12,317 bases of DNA from Fodinibacter luteus (GTDB taxonomy: Bacteria; Actinomycetota; Actinomycetes; Actinomycetales; Dermatophilaceae), in the NCBI RefSeq assembly GCF_039541575.1, contig NZ_BAABGM010000027.1, positions 1-12,317 on the forward strand, given 5' to 3'. Below are positions 1-6,560 of this stretch, in pieces; the first letter of the stretch is position 1, and every line of letters begins with the position of its first letter. The notes beneath the pieces were generated by a model. It did no database searches, was not told the DNA's origin, and saw only the letters and a list, made by a program, of their open reading frames with translations. A program made the translations under genes and the position numbers.

Positions 1-3
1 CGG

Positions 4-62
4 CCTGACCCACACGCCCAACCGAAGGATCAACCTCGTACACCACCCCAGCGGACTTGACC
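4..62 (+). repeat. 59-bp terminal inverted repeat, left copy
   Basis: These 59 bases are the exact reverse complement of 12259-12317 at the other end of the window. Identity stops sharply at 62/63 (C here, G expected from the other copy), which looks like the true edge of a repeated element. Frame 1 stays open across the repeat until a TGA at 58-60, so it could be the last codons of an element-encoded protein, but I do not recognise the sequence. No transposase is present in the window. It may be the outer end of an insertion sequence that is present in several copies in the genome. Confidence 0.85.
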
Positions 63-164
63 CTCCGCGCTGGACGGCACAGCGCGTAGACATGCCGTGC
101 CGATGCGTCACTGCGCCGCCAGTCCACCTCCCCTTTGCAGCGGCATGAGCGGTCGTGGCGACGG

Positions 165-470
165 TTAGCCGCTCAAGGCGCCCGGAATCGCCATACTGAA
201 CACGGACGAGGTTTGAATGTCGGCCGCGCTCAGGCCCACGCTGGCCAAGTCCGGACCAAGCATGTCTTCGAGAACGGCCCGAAAGTCGGCCTCACCTCGC
301 CAGGCAGACACGAAACGGAAGCCGCTCGCGATCGCGGTCGCTGCAATGAACATGCAGCCCGTGAAAGGAGGCCGTCCTACTGCTTTGCCGCGTTCCTGGG
401 TCAGTGCCTCGACCTGGTACATCTGTTCCGGCGTTGCTCCCGGCACCACGAAATCCACGATGACAGCCAC
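165..470 (-). CDS. ABM-like dimeric alpha/beta-barrel protein
   Basis: This is a 101-residue cytoplasmic protein with a GTG start at 470. An AGAGGAG ribosome binding site lies about 8 bases upstream, which fixes the start. The layout resembles the small actinobacterial relatives of antibiotic biosynthesis monooxygenases (ferredoxin-like fold): an N-terminal beta strand (residues 2-9, AVIVDFVV) followed by a helix with PEQMYQVEAL. Next come a central strand pair ending in FRFVSAWRGEADF (about 52-64), a helix, and a final strand with SSVFSM (about 87-92). In such proteins the strand-plus-W-R-x-E-x-x-F segment is typical. I see no obvious catalytic residue, so substrate and reaction are unknown. 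It is followed on its own strand by a weak CGGCAC/GTGCCG inverted repeat (75-80 and 97-102) and then the terminal repeat. The fold call is an inference from pattern and length. Confidence 0.7.
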   Translation of the reverse strand: MAVIVDFVVPGATPEQMYQVEALTQERGKAVGRPPFTGCMFIAATAIASGFRFVSAWRGEADFRAVLEDMLGPDLASVGLSAADIQTSSVFSMAIPGALSG

Positions 471-601
471 CCTGGCTCCTCTCTACTGGTCGATCCGGGT
501 CCGCGACACTCTTCCAACCCGCTGGCAGACCCGAGCGCATCGATCGCGAACCGCGGCCTGCCCAGCCGTGCCCTAGTGGGCAAGCACCCGGTCCTCGGAT
601 C

Positions 602-859
602 TCATTCAGGGCAGGTGCTGTTCTGAGCGAGTGGCTTCAGGGCTTGCCCAAACGGGCTGCCCTCAAGGAAGAACTCCCTGATGACGTGGATGCGGTCGGA
701 CACCGTCTGTGGTGCTGCGACCGCCTGGGCCTGGAAGACCTTGCCGAGACACGACGCGCGGGCATTCGGCTCCTGCGCTGAGGCCGCCGGCCCTGCGATC
801 ACAAGCACCAGCGTCCCGATGGCCGCTGCGGTGGACATCCTGAGGGTCATGGAGCGCAT
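602..859 (-). CDS. small secreted protein, unknown function
   Basis: This is an 85-residue predicted exported protein. I start it at the ATG at 857-859 because GGGGAG sits about 6 bases upstream and a canonical signal peptide begins there. The frame is open further upstream, but that part has no binding site. Basic residues at R2 and R7 are followed by a hydrophobic core (about 10-24) and a PAASA cleavage motif, with likely cleavage after A28. The mature part is about 57 residues with two cysteines (C37 and C83) at opposite ends, which could form one disulfide. A segment IHVIREFFLEGSPFG looks helical. I do not recognise a family. It is a separate unit from the gene at 165-470, with 131 bases between them. 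Upstream, GACGG-AA-CCGTC (917-928) is a possible small operator. Confidence 0.65.
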   Translation of the reverse strand: MRSMTLRMSTAAAIGTLVLVIAGPAASAQEPNARASCLGKVFQAQAVAAPQTVSDRIHVIREFFLEGSPFGQALKPLAQNSTCPE

Positions 860-997
860 TTGAATCTCCCCTACCAAGACGGACCCGCCTGGTCGGGGTC
901 GGTGGCTGATGCTAGCGACGGAACCGTCCTGTTGACTAGAAGCAGGCCGAGCAGCGCTCCACCCCGTCACCTTCCAGAGGGTGCGTCATTTGCCGCC

Positions 998-1031
998 AGT
1001 CCAACGACCTTGGGTCTCATCCAGTTGGACT
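998..1031 (-). terminator. bulged hairpin downstream of the HAD gene
   Basis: AGTCCAAC (998-1005) pairs perfectly with GTTGGACT (1024-1031). Directly inside it GACC (1006-1009) pairs with GGTC (1013-1016) over a TTG loop, leaving a 7-base bulge at 1017-1023. The structure lies 25 bases past the stop of the minus-strand HAD gene. There is no T-run, as is common for actinobacterial terminators, so a role in termination or mRNA 3' protection is an inference. Confidence 0.45.
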
Positions 1032-1055
1032 CCCATCACCTATGTCATCGGAGTC

Positions 1056-1721
1056 TCAGCCAAGCCCGTCGAACGCCCCGGCGCTCGGCGTCCGCTGGCC
1101 CGCGACGATCTGATGCAGCGCATCGAAGTCCGCCAGGACGACCTCGGCGGTGACGGTGGTGGGAGTCGGGGCGAACAATGCCGCGGGCAAGCCGGCAGCG
1201 TGAGCGGCGAGGACGTCGAGTTCCCGGTCGCCGACGGCCAGGGTCTGGTCGAACCGAAGGTGGTGGCGCTTGATGAGCATGAGAAAGGCTGCCGGGTCGG
1301 GTTTGCGTGGGTACTCGTCGTCGTAGCAGCTCACCGTGTCGGCGATCAGGTCAGCCAGTCCGTGCGCAGCCAGGAGGCGGTCCATACCGGAGCGGCGGCG
1401 ATGGGTGACGATGAGGTTCAGTCCGCCTCGGGCGCAGATCAGCTCGCACACCTCGCGAACACCGGTGAAGGGCGGCTGGTCGTCGGGGGTGACGTTCCCG
1501 TAGTGCCGCTCGAACCCGGCCTCGAGCTCCTCCAGAGGAAGTGCGTAGGTCATGGACAGGGTCGAGAGGCAGCCGTCGATGGAGACCAGCGCCATGTCCC
1601 TGACCTCCTCGAAACTTGGTGGAACAGCGAGGTCGCCCACCGCGGCCCGCAAGCTGTTGGCGATGGCCGGGTACGTGTCGAACAGCGTTCCGTCGAAGTC
1701 CCAGATGAGGTTGCGAATCAC
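1056..1721 (-). CDS. HAD-superfamily hydrolase (phosphatase-like)
   Basis: This is a 221-residue cytoplasmic haloacid-dehalogenase-type hydrolase, most like subfamily IA phosphatases such as phosphoglycolate phosphatase. Motif I is DFDGTLFD, with D8 as likely nucleophile and D10 as general acid/base. Motif II is the strand LIVTHR with T106. Motif III lysine is K140 in PRKPDP, and motif IV is GDRELD with D165 and D169 as Mg ligands. The stretch between motifs I and II (about 16-85) is the helical cap. The GTG start at 1719-1721 overlaps the TGA of the upstream SRPBCC gene (GTGA), and I see no separate good ribosome binding site. Translation is therefore probably coupled to that gene. A hairpin follows 25 bases after the stop. 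The substrate cannot be read from the sequence. All catalytic residues are present, so it should be active. Confidence 0.88.
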   Translation of the reverse strand: MIRNLIWDFDGTLFDTYPAIANSLRAAVGDLAVPPSFEEVRDMALVSIDGCLSTLSMTYALPLEELEAGFERHYGNVTPDDQPPFTGVREVCELICARGGLNLIVTHRRRSGMDRLLAAHGLADLIADTVSCYDDEYPRKPDPAAFLMLIKRHHLRFDQTLAVGDRELDVLAAHAAGLPAALFAPTPTTVTAEVVLADFDALHQIVAGQRTPSAGAFDGLG

Positions 1722-2401
1722 GAGGCACCCCGATGCTGGTTGCGTTCGACACGTTGCTTGATCCCGAGGAGCATCTGGCGTTCCATGACAAACCCGACCG
1801 GCTCGACCACATGCCACATGACGCTCGTTCCCTTCGTCGGCGGATACGACAGGCGTTGACGGGTCAGGAGCCGCGTTCCCCGTCCGTCGGCTGTCGGCTG
1901 CAGCTGCCACTGCCAGGTCGCGATCCCGGTCGAGGAATCCGGGCCGGCCGCGAAGTGCGGCGGGCGTGGGTCGGCACCCACGAGCACCAATGCCGCGACG
2001 GAGTCGACCTGGTCGACGCGGAAGCACGGATATCCGGACGGACCCAGACGGATCAGGTCCCCGACAGCGAGCTGCTGACAGTGGGCCAGAATCCGGTCGG
2101 CGCTGTGGATGTCGCAGCCCACCAGGTTCTCCAGGCCGTCGAAGCTGTAGAGCCCGCCGCGCCCCTGACCCATCTGAACCAACCAAGGCCACACCTGCTC
2201 GGGTGGCGCGGCGACCGTGATCGCCCGGGTGTAGCCCAGCCTGGGCGCTGTCACCAGCTCATCCCCTGGCATGGGCGCCTCAGCCTCGGCATCGGTGGCG
2301 CCCCACCGGTTGTAGCGAACTCTGAGCACTGGCGCCGCCAGCATCACCCCCAGAACCTGTGCGCCACCGATGAGCACGTCCACGGCTTTGCTGCGACTCA
2401 C
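1718..2401 (-). CDS. SRPBCC family protein with N-terminal membrane anchor
   Basis: This is a 227-residue protein. I chose the GTG at 2399-2401 because a perfect AAGGAGG lies just upstream (only 3 bases between, shorter than usual) and the conserved part begins there. The upstream open frame is Arg-rich and unlike protein. Residues about 7-26 are hydrophobic (VDVLIGGAQVLGVMLAAPVL) and may anchor it in the membrane. A WGATDAEAEAPMPGDELV linker follows, then the START/Bet v1-like domain. In this domain PPEQVWPWLVQMGQGRGG and the GLYSFDGLENLVGCDIHSAD motif match the widespread actinobacterial SRPBCC family. These proteins have a hydrophobic ligand pocket, and the ligand of this subgroup is unknown. 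It overlaps the HAD gene by four bases and is divergent from the membrane protein at 2730. Confidence 0.85.
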   Translation of the reverse strand: MSRSKAVDVLIGGAQVLGVMLAAPVLRVRYNRWGATDAEAEAPMPGDELVTAPRLGYTRAITVAAPPEQVWPWLVQMGQGRGGLYSFDGLENLVGCDIHSADRILAHCQQLAVGDLIRLGPSGYPCFRVDQVDSVAALVLVGADPRPPHFAAGPDSSTGIATWQWQLQPTADGRGTRLLTRQRLSYPPTKGTSVMWHVVEPVGFVMERQMLLGIKQRVERNQHRGAS

Positions 2402-2729
2402 GGTCCTCCTTCGCTCTGGACAACAAGCCAGGCGGTCCGCCTCCCCGCGACAGGCGAGGCTGTTGAGCGCCAACCCTGAGTTGTCTTCACGGCGCTCCCG
2501 CCGGCTGACCGTGCGTGGTCCACCTTCGAAGGCAGAGGTCGCGGCGATGACGCCTAGAGATCCTCCTCCGGCCGAGAAGGTCGCAACCACGGGGTGTGCC
2601 TCGGTTCACAAAACAACCGCAGGCCCCAACGCCTCGCAGGCGTTGACCGCGGGAGAGTGGCTTCACAGCTTCGACGGGTGGAGCTGGTTGGCGCCAGCCC
2701 GCTCATCGGCTGGCTCGCGAACCCTCAAG
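2402..2729. other. divergent intergenic region with inverted repeat
   Basis: These 328 bases separate the SRPBCC-HAD unit (leftward) from a membrane protein gene (rightward), so they should hold both promoters. I see no convincing -35/-10 pair in either direction. The only clear structure is the perfect inverted repeat at 2627-2645. Open frames cross the region on both strands, but their composition (Arg, Ser, Pro rich) does not look like real protein. Confidence 0.5.
2627..2645. promoter_or_regulatory. 7-5-7 perfect inverted repeat, possible operator
   Basis: CAACGCC (2627-2633) and GGCGTTG (2639-2645) are perfect inverted copies around TCGCA. The site lies 85 bases upstream of the membrane protein start at 2730 and within the divergent region. 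TTGACC at 2643-2648 overlaps its right arm but has no matching -10. It may be a dimeric repressor site or an mRNA hairpin. Confidence 0.4.
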
Positions 2730-3320
2730 ATGCGTCGTAGCCGCCAAGGCGTGCGTCACATCGCCGGCCATGCAGCGGACCTCACGCGTTCGGGTCTGCA
2801 CACCAACCTCATCCACTACGGCTTCGCGCTCGTCGCACCCGTCGTCTATGCGATGGTCGGCCTCGTGCGCGCCCGCGGTGGGTGGCTGGCCAACCTGGCC
2901 GGGCTGCTCGCGGTCATCGGGTTGAGCACCCTGCCGGGCCTGGTGCTCCTCGACTTCTTCTCGGTGGCGGTCGCGCTGAGCAGCGACCTCGACGCCGCGG
3001 TCGCCATGGAACAGCAGATGGATCAGCTGCCGTTCTTCATCGCCATCGTCGCCCCTGCGTTCATCTCCTCCGTGCTCGCCCTGCCGGTCGCCATCGCGGC
3101 GCTGTGGCGGGCGGGCCTCGTCCCCGGATACCTCGTCGCGATCGCGATACTCGCGGCGCTCGCGCCCAATGTCTCGCCAGGGTGGGTCATCGGCTTCGGC
3201 ATCAACGCCCTGTGGATGCTCGCCGTCGCGGTGATCCTGGCGCGCGTGCCCTTGGCCCGGTGGTACGGAGGCTCGGTGTCGACCGCGGCCGCCGAGGAGC
3301 GAGAGGGCGCGCAGGTCTGA
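2730..3320 (+). CDS. multi-pass membrane protein, unknown function
   Basis: This is a 196-residue integral membrane protein when started at the ATG at 2730. It has four to five hydrophobic segments: about 27-46, 51-76, 102-126, 133-148 and 152-171. Between the second and third is a charged loop with DLDAAVAMEQQMDQL that probably lies outside the bilayer. The C-terminus (AAAEEREGAQV) is hydrophilic. The start is uncertain: no good ribosome binding site precedes 2730, a GTG at 2751 is an alternative, and the frame stays open further upstream. The first predicted helix begins only around residue 27 after a basic stretch, so a lost N-terminal helix is possible. It is transcribed away from the SRPBCC-HAD unit and ends at the hairpin at 3349-3370. 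I do not recognise a family with confidence. Confidence 0.68.
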   Translation: MRRSRQGVRHIAGHAADLTRSGLHTNLIHYGFALVAPVVYAMVGLVRARGGWLANLAGLLAVIGLSTLPGLVLLDFFSVAVALSSDLDAAVAMEQQMDQLPFFIAIVAPAFISSVLALPVAIAALWRAGLVPGYLVAIAILAALAPNVSPGWVIGFGINALWMLAVAVILARVPLARWYGGSVSTAAAEEREGAQV

Positions 3321-3348
3321 CTCCGGCTCCCGTCCGTGGCCGTCAGGG

Positions 3349-3370
3349 CGGCTCCTCGCCAAAGGAGCCG
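3349..3370 (+). terminator. hairpin terminator after the membrane protein
   Basis: CGGCTCCT (3349-3356) and AGGAGCCG (3363-3370) form a perfect 8-bp stem with a 6-base loop, beginning 29 bases past the stop of the membrane protein gene. No T-run follows, which is usual in high-GC Gram-positive bacteria. It is probably a terminator. Confidence 0.6.
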
Positions 3371-3918
3371 ACCTCGCTACGCTTGCCGGGTAAGCGAAGA
3401 GATCGCCGTCGCCGCCATCGGAGCAGCAGGTCGAATGGGGTCGGAGGCGTGTCGGGCGGTCGAGGCTGCCGACGGTATGCGGCTGGTCTAGGTATGACGT
3501 CGGCGATGATCTCGGTGACCTCTCGGTGCGGAGGTGGTCGTCGAGTTCTCGGTCCCGGATGCCTCGCTCGACAACTGCCTCGGTGGGGCGTCCACGTAGT
3601 CGTCGAAACGACGGACTGGGACGTTGAGAGGCTTGAGCGGGTGGCTCCGAGCTCGCGGAGCGCCGGGGGTGGGGGTGCTCATCGCGTCGAACTCGCGATC
3701 AGGGCGATCCTCATGAAGGCCTGCACCCCGAGCCAAGTACCAGATGCTTGCGATACGCGGGCTGAGCCTCCAGGTCACAGGCCTGCTGCACTTCGTCGGC
3801 TATTGCACTCGTGCAGAGACCTTTTGGCTGCTCGCAGTGGTTGGCGGTTCACTGCATCTCCATGGGGAGGTCCCGTCGCCATCGTGCTGAGGGCCATGAA
3901 CGCGGTGTTGCGCAGCGT

Positions 3919-3940
3919 GTATGTGCCGACGGGTACATAC
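3919..3940. promoter_or_regulatory. 22-bp palindrome upstream of the microprotein
   Basis: GTATGTGCC and GGTACATAC are inverted copies matching at 8 of 9 positions around GACG. The site starts 107 bases and ends 86 bases before the ATG at 4026. Its size and symmetry fit an operator for a dimeric regulator of the TetR type. No such regulator lies beside it in this window. A stable RNA hairpin is the alternative. Confidence 0.4.
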
Positions 3941-4025
3941 GGATGCGGTCTGATGCGGGACAACTTGAGAGTCATTTCAAAGCAGGTTCTGGCGGACGGT
4001 CCGCCGGAACTGGAAGGGACTCAGG

Positions 4026-4196
4026 ATGTGGATGTGGATCATCATCGTCAGCGCACTCGTCACGATCGTCCTCCTCGCCAAGGGGATCGACCGCAGTCGC
4101 GGCTCGCAGGGCGCCAGCCGCAGCCTTGACCTCCCGGGCATCAAGGACGGACGGCCCAGGCACATCGACACGAATGACGGCTTCAACGGCATGTAG
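4026..4196 (+). CDS. 56-residue single-span membrane microprotein
   Basis: This short gene encodes 56 residues starting MWMWIIIV. Residues 1-18 form one strongly hydrophobic helix (through VTIVLLA). A basic patch (K19, R23, R25) then follows, which by the positive-inside rule puts the rest in the cytoplasm. The tail is about 35 polar residues, including DLPGIKDGRPRHID and DTNDGFNGM. The ATG has a good upstream site (GGAAGGGA, about 7-8 bases away), and most codons end in G or C, which supports a real gene. It stands alone between two non-coding stretches. The palindrome at 3919-3940 lies in its upstream region. Such proteins often bind or regulate larger membrane complexes, but no partner is evident here. 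Compare the protein at 6561-6743, which has the same layout. Confidence 0.65.
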   Translation: MWMWIIIVSALVTIVLLAKGIDRSRGSQGASRSLDLPGIKDGRPRHIDTNDGFNGM

Positions 4197-4521
4197 GCCT
4201 CTGGCCGCTGCACCCCTCACCAGCGTCATAACCGCCATTGACTCAGTCATCGACAGGGTTCGGGTGCCCCCGGAGCAGGCCAACCTCTCTCTAGACGCGG
4301 AGGCGAGGCGGTGCGAGGCTGGCCTGATCGCCACAGGCGAGCCCGCGCGGGAGGTCGACATGTCGCTGCCGAGACTGCTACCAGCACCGTCTCAGCTCCG
4401 AGGGGTTCGGCTGCGGCGTTGCCGCTCGCGGATCCGCGGCCTTGGCACCGGGCGCGACACCGTTGACGTGGTGTGAAATCCCGGCAAACCCATCGAGTCT
4501 GATCCCGAGGAAGTGATCAAT
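4197..4521. other. intergenic region upstream of the M28 gene
   Basis: There is no credible gene in these 325 bases. The region holds the 12-bp palindrome at 4427-4438 and a TTGACG at 4463-4468 that would suit a -35 element, but no matching -10 at normal spacing. The promoter of the M28 peptidase gene is presumably here. Confidence 0.4.
4427..4438. promoter_or_regulatory. 12-bp perfect palindrome before the M28 gene
   Basis: CGCGGATCCGCG is perfectly self-complementary and lies 84 bases before the chosen start of the aminopeptidase gene. GC-rich DNA makes short palindromes common, so an operator role is only a suggestion. Confidence 0.25.
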
Positions 4522-6189
4522 GTGGAAGGAAGTCGTCGTCCGGCGAACCGACAGGCACTACGCGTCGTTGCGGTTGGCGCCACAGCAGCCCTGCTGACGA
4601 TGTCGCCACAGGCCGTGTCCGCCGCACCCGTCGATGCGTGCGACACCCGGAGCAACAACACGTACCAGAAGCTGCTCGACTGCATGACGGGCGAGGGCGT
4701 CACCGAGCACCTCGAGGCGTTCCAGAAGATCGCGGAGAACAACCCCGACCCCGAGTACGGGACGACCCGAGCCGCAGGTACGCCCGGGTACCAGGCCAGC
4801 GTCGACTACGTCGCCGGGCTGCTCGAGGACGCCGGGTACACCGTGACGCTGGACCCGGTCGAGATCACGTACGCCTTCATCCCCGAGCTGCGCCAGCTCA
4901 CGCCGGTCCAGGCGGACTACGAGACCGGGGTCTACTCCGGAAGTGGCGAGGGCGTCGTCACGGGCAACGTCGTCCCGGTCGACATCAACCTCACGCCGCC
5001 GCGGGCGAGCACGAGCGGGTGCGACGGAGCCTTCACCGAGGCGGCGGTCGGGTCGCCGATCGTGGCGGACCCCGCCGGGCCGAACGACTTCGCCGGCTTC
5101 ACTGTCGGGAGCATCGCGCTCATCCAGCGGGGTGGCTGCAGCTTCGCGCTCAAGGCCCTGAACGCAGAGGCAGCCGGCGCGTCCGCCGTCATCATCTTCA
5201 ACCAGGGGAACACGCCCGACCGCGAGGCGCTGCTCGTCGGCGACGCGACCCCGCCGCCCGGGAGCGCCGATACCGAGATCGGCATCCCCGTCGTCGGCGC
5301 CAGCTTCGCGGACGGCTCCGCCCTCGCGCAGCCGGGCTCGACGGCGTACGTCGAGGTGATCACCGAGACCCGCACCGACTACAACGTGATCGCCGAGCTC
5401 GAGGGCAAGAACGCGGACAACGTCGTGATGGCCGGGGCGCACCTCGACAGCGTGATCGAGGGACCGGGCATCAACGACAACGGTTCCGGCTCCGCGGCGC
5501 TGCTCGAGACCGCGCTGCTCATGGCCAACCTCAATCCGGAGAACACGCTGCGGTTCGCCTGGTGGGCGGGCGAGGAGCAGGGCCTTCTCGGCTCTGCCGA
5601 CTACGTCGCCGGCCTCTCGCAGGCGGAGCGTGACCGGATCGCGCTGTACATGAACTACGACATGGTCGGCTCGCCGAACTACATCTTCATGGTGTACGAC
5701 GCCGACGAGTCGACGTTCCCGGCGCCTGACGGTGTGCCGATCCCTTCGGGGTCCGAGGCGATTGAGGACGTGTACGAGTCGTACTACACGGCACTCGGCA
5801 TCCCGTATGACGACACCGAGTTCTCCGGTCGGAGCGACTACGAGGCGTTCATCCTCGCCGGGATCCCGTCGAGCGGGCTTTTCACGGGTGCAGAGGGGAT
5901 CAAGACCGAGGAGCAGGAGGGCATCTGGGGAGGCACGGCGGGCGAGCAGTTCGACCCGTGCTACCACGAGGTCTGCGACACGACCGACAACGTCGACCCG
6001 CACGCGCTCGACGTCAACAGCGACGTCATCGCGTTCTCCATGCTGACGTTCGCGTACTCGACCGAGTCGGTCAACGGCGTTCCCGGCAAGAACGTGCCCG
6101 GTCCGAAGTTCGTGCTTCCTGAGCCCGCGGGCCCCGAAGGCACGTTCGCCGGCGAAGGTGCCGGCGCCGCCTTGCGGGCTCTCGAGTAG
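4522..6189 (+). CDS. secreted M28 Zn aminopeptidase with PA domain
   Basis: This is a 555-residue exported di-zinc aminopeptidase of family M28, like the Streptomyces griseus and Vibrio enzymes that remove N-terminal, often hydrophobic, residues. I start at the GTG at 4522 because GAGGAA (4507-4512) is then 9 bases away. For the in-frame GTG at 4513 it would abut the start. The signal peptide has basic residues to R14, a hydrophobic core at 15-27 and likely cleavage after VSA (A34). A PA insert spans roughly 130-280 (GSIALIQRGGCSFALKA, ASAVIIFNQGN). Zinc ligands are H307 (AHLDS), D319 (INDNGSG), E352, D380 (NYDMVG) and H482 (CYHEVC), with E351 as the catalytic base. The H-to-D gap (12) and E-to-D gap (28) match the S. 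griseus enzyme. C480 and C485 flank H482 and probably form a disulfide. A strong hairpin follows. Confidence 0.95.
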   Translation: MEGSRRPANRQALRVVAVGATAALLTMSPQAVSAAPVDACDTRSNNTYQKLLDCMTGEGVTEHLEAFQKIAENNPDPEYGTTRAAGTPGYQASVDYVAGLLEDAGYTVTLDPVEITYAFIPELRQLTPVQADYETGVYSGSGEGVVTGNVVPVDINLTPPRASTSGCDGAFTEAAVGSPIVADPAGPNDFAGFTVGSIALIQRGGCSFALKALNAEAAGASAVIIFNQGNTPDREALLVGDATPPPGSADTEIGIPVVGASFADGSALAQPGSTAYVEVITETRTDYNVIAELEGKNADNVVMAGAHLDSVIEGPGINDNGSGSAALLETALLMANLNPENTLRFAWWAGEEQGLLGSADYVAGLSQAERDRIALYMNYDMVGSPNYIFMVYDADESTFPAPDGVPIPSGSEAIEDVYESYYTALGIPYDDTEFSGRSDYEAFILAGIPSSGLFTGAEGIKTEEQEGIWGGTAGEQFDPCYHEVCDTTDNVDPHALDVNSDVIAFSMLTFAYSTESVNGVPGKNVPGPKFVLPEPAGPEGTFAGEGAGAALRALE

Positions 6190-6219
6190 CAGCCCTCCGG
6201 CAAGAGCTGGGGGTGGCCG

Positions 6220-6239
6220 GGCTGGGGTCGCCCCCAGCC
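6220..6239 (+). terminator. strong hairpin terminator of the M28 gene
   Basis: GGCTGGGG (6220-6227) and CCCCAGCC (6232-6239) form a perfect 8-bp GC-rich stem with a TCGC loop, starting 31 bases past the stop codon. After one G-G mismatch two further pairs (6217-6218 with 6241-6242) can extend it. It has no T-run. Confidence 0.7.
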
Positions 6240-6349
6240 GGGCCCGGAACCCCTGACCTTCTGCAACGTGGGTCCCAGGCCGTGACCCAGCGAGACTGAC
6301 CACGGCGACTGGGGCGGCTTCAGGACATGAGGGACGCCTGCGACGGCTC

Positions 6350-6363
6350 AAAGGAGGTGATCC
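6350..6363 (+). promoter_or_regulatory. perfect extended Shine-Dalgarno sequence without an ORF
   Basis: AAAGGAGGTGATCC is complementary to the whole conserved 3' tail of bacterial 16S rRNA. The only start nearby is the GTG embedded in it, which reads three more codons before TGA. Its last part forms one arm of GTGATC (6357-6362) paired with GATCAC (6370-6375), so the site could be hidden in a hairpin. It could be the remnant of a lost gene's leader. Confidence 0.45.
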
Positions 6364-6371
6364 GCGGCTGA

Positions 6372-6398
6372 TCACGGTCCCCGGCTGTCACGGTCCCC
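6372..6398. repeat. 11-bp direct repeat, two copies
   Basis: TCACGGTCCCC occurs at 6372-6382 and again at 6388-6398, a 16-base period. The first copy overlaps the right arm of the GTGATC/GATCAC stem. Function is unknown; a protein-binding site or chance duplication are both possible. Confidence 0.45.
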
Positions 6399-6560
6399 AC
6401 CGCGCCGAGGGGGAGTAGCCCAGCATCGGCGAGAGCCCGAGCATCCAATCATCGCCAAGTTCCGGATTGATCGAGGTGCCTCTCATCGCCGCGACATGGT
6501 GACGGGACTTTGTTCACACACGCTTCGGCCTGCCGGTGCGGTCAACAGGGTCGCCCAGTG

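Larger units (their letters stand above)
3321..4025. other. gene-poor stretch of about 700 bases
   Basis: After the hairpin at 3349-3370 I find no convincing gene up to the microprotein at 4026. Short patches have protein-like composition in single frames (for example VVVEFSVPDASLDN at about 3534-3575) but are closed off by stops in the same frame. The long plus frame crossing this stretch gives implausible protein. It may contain a decayed gene, but I cannot name one. A second weak hairpin (CGCTT/AAGCG, 3380-3396) and the palindrome at 3919-3940 are the only structures seen. Confidence 0.4.
6190..6560. other. structured intergenic stretch, no gene
   Basis: These 371 bases lie between the stop of the M28 gene and the end of a convergent minus-strand gene. 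They contain the M28 terminator (6220-6239), a TGGGTC/GACCCA inverted repeat (6269-6274 and 6284-6289) and a perfect Shine-Dalgarno sequence within a stem (6350-6375). An 11-bp direct repeat (6372-6398) is also present. No credible reading frame follows the Shine-Dalgarno sequence. Confidence 0.5.

Noticed and set aside
3488..3778. Minus-strand frame of 96 codons in the gene-poor stretch
   Set aside because: There is no ribosome binding site at any start, and the composition is rich in Arg, Pro, Ser and His.
2882..4129. Plus-strand open frame of about 415 codons crossing the membrane protein and the gene-poor region
   Set aside because: Its first third is an alternative frame of a real membrane protein and its end overlaps the microprotein out of frame; the hairpin at 3349-3370 also interrupts it. 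The middle part has no recognisable motif.
4463..4491. TTGACG as the -35 of the M28 promoter
   Set aside because: The bases at the expected -10 position (AAACCC and neighbours) do not resemble a -10 element at 16-18 base spacing.
6350..6375. Reverse complement of the 3' end of a 16S rRNA gene on the minus strand
   Set aside because: Only the 14 anti-Shine-Dalgarno bases match; the sequence past 6363 does not continue as 16S rRNA.
4558..6375. Long minus-strand open frame opposite the M28 peptidase
   Set aside because: It is Arg/Val/Asp-rich and low in complexity, with no domain, and is fully antisense to a complete enzyme gene.
6409..6419. GGGGAGTAGC, a motif resembling the 5' core of the yybP-ykoY manganese riboswitch
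   Set aside because: The other conserved parts of that riboswitch (the CGTCAACAC-type and CCGGCAAGAC-type segments and the closing stem) are not recognisable, and no manganese exporter or other membrane gene follows on the plus strand.
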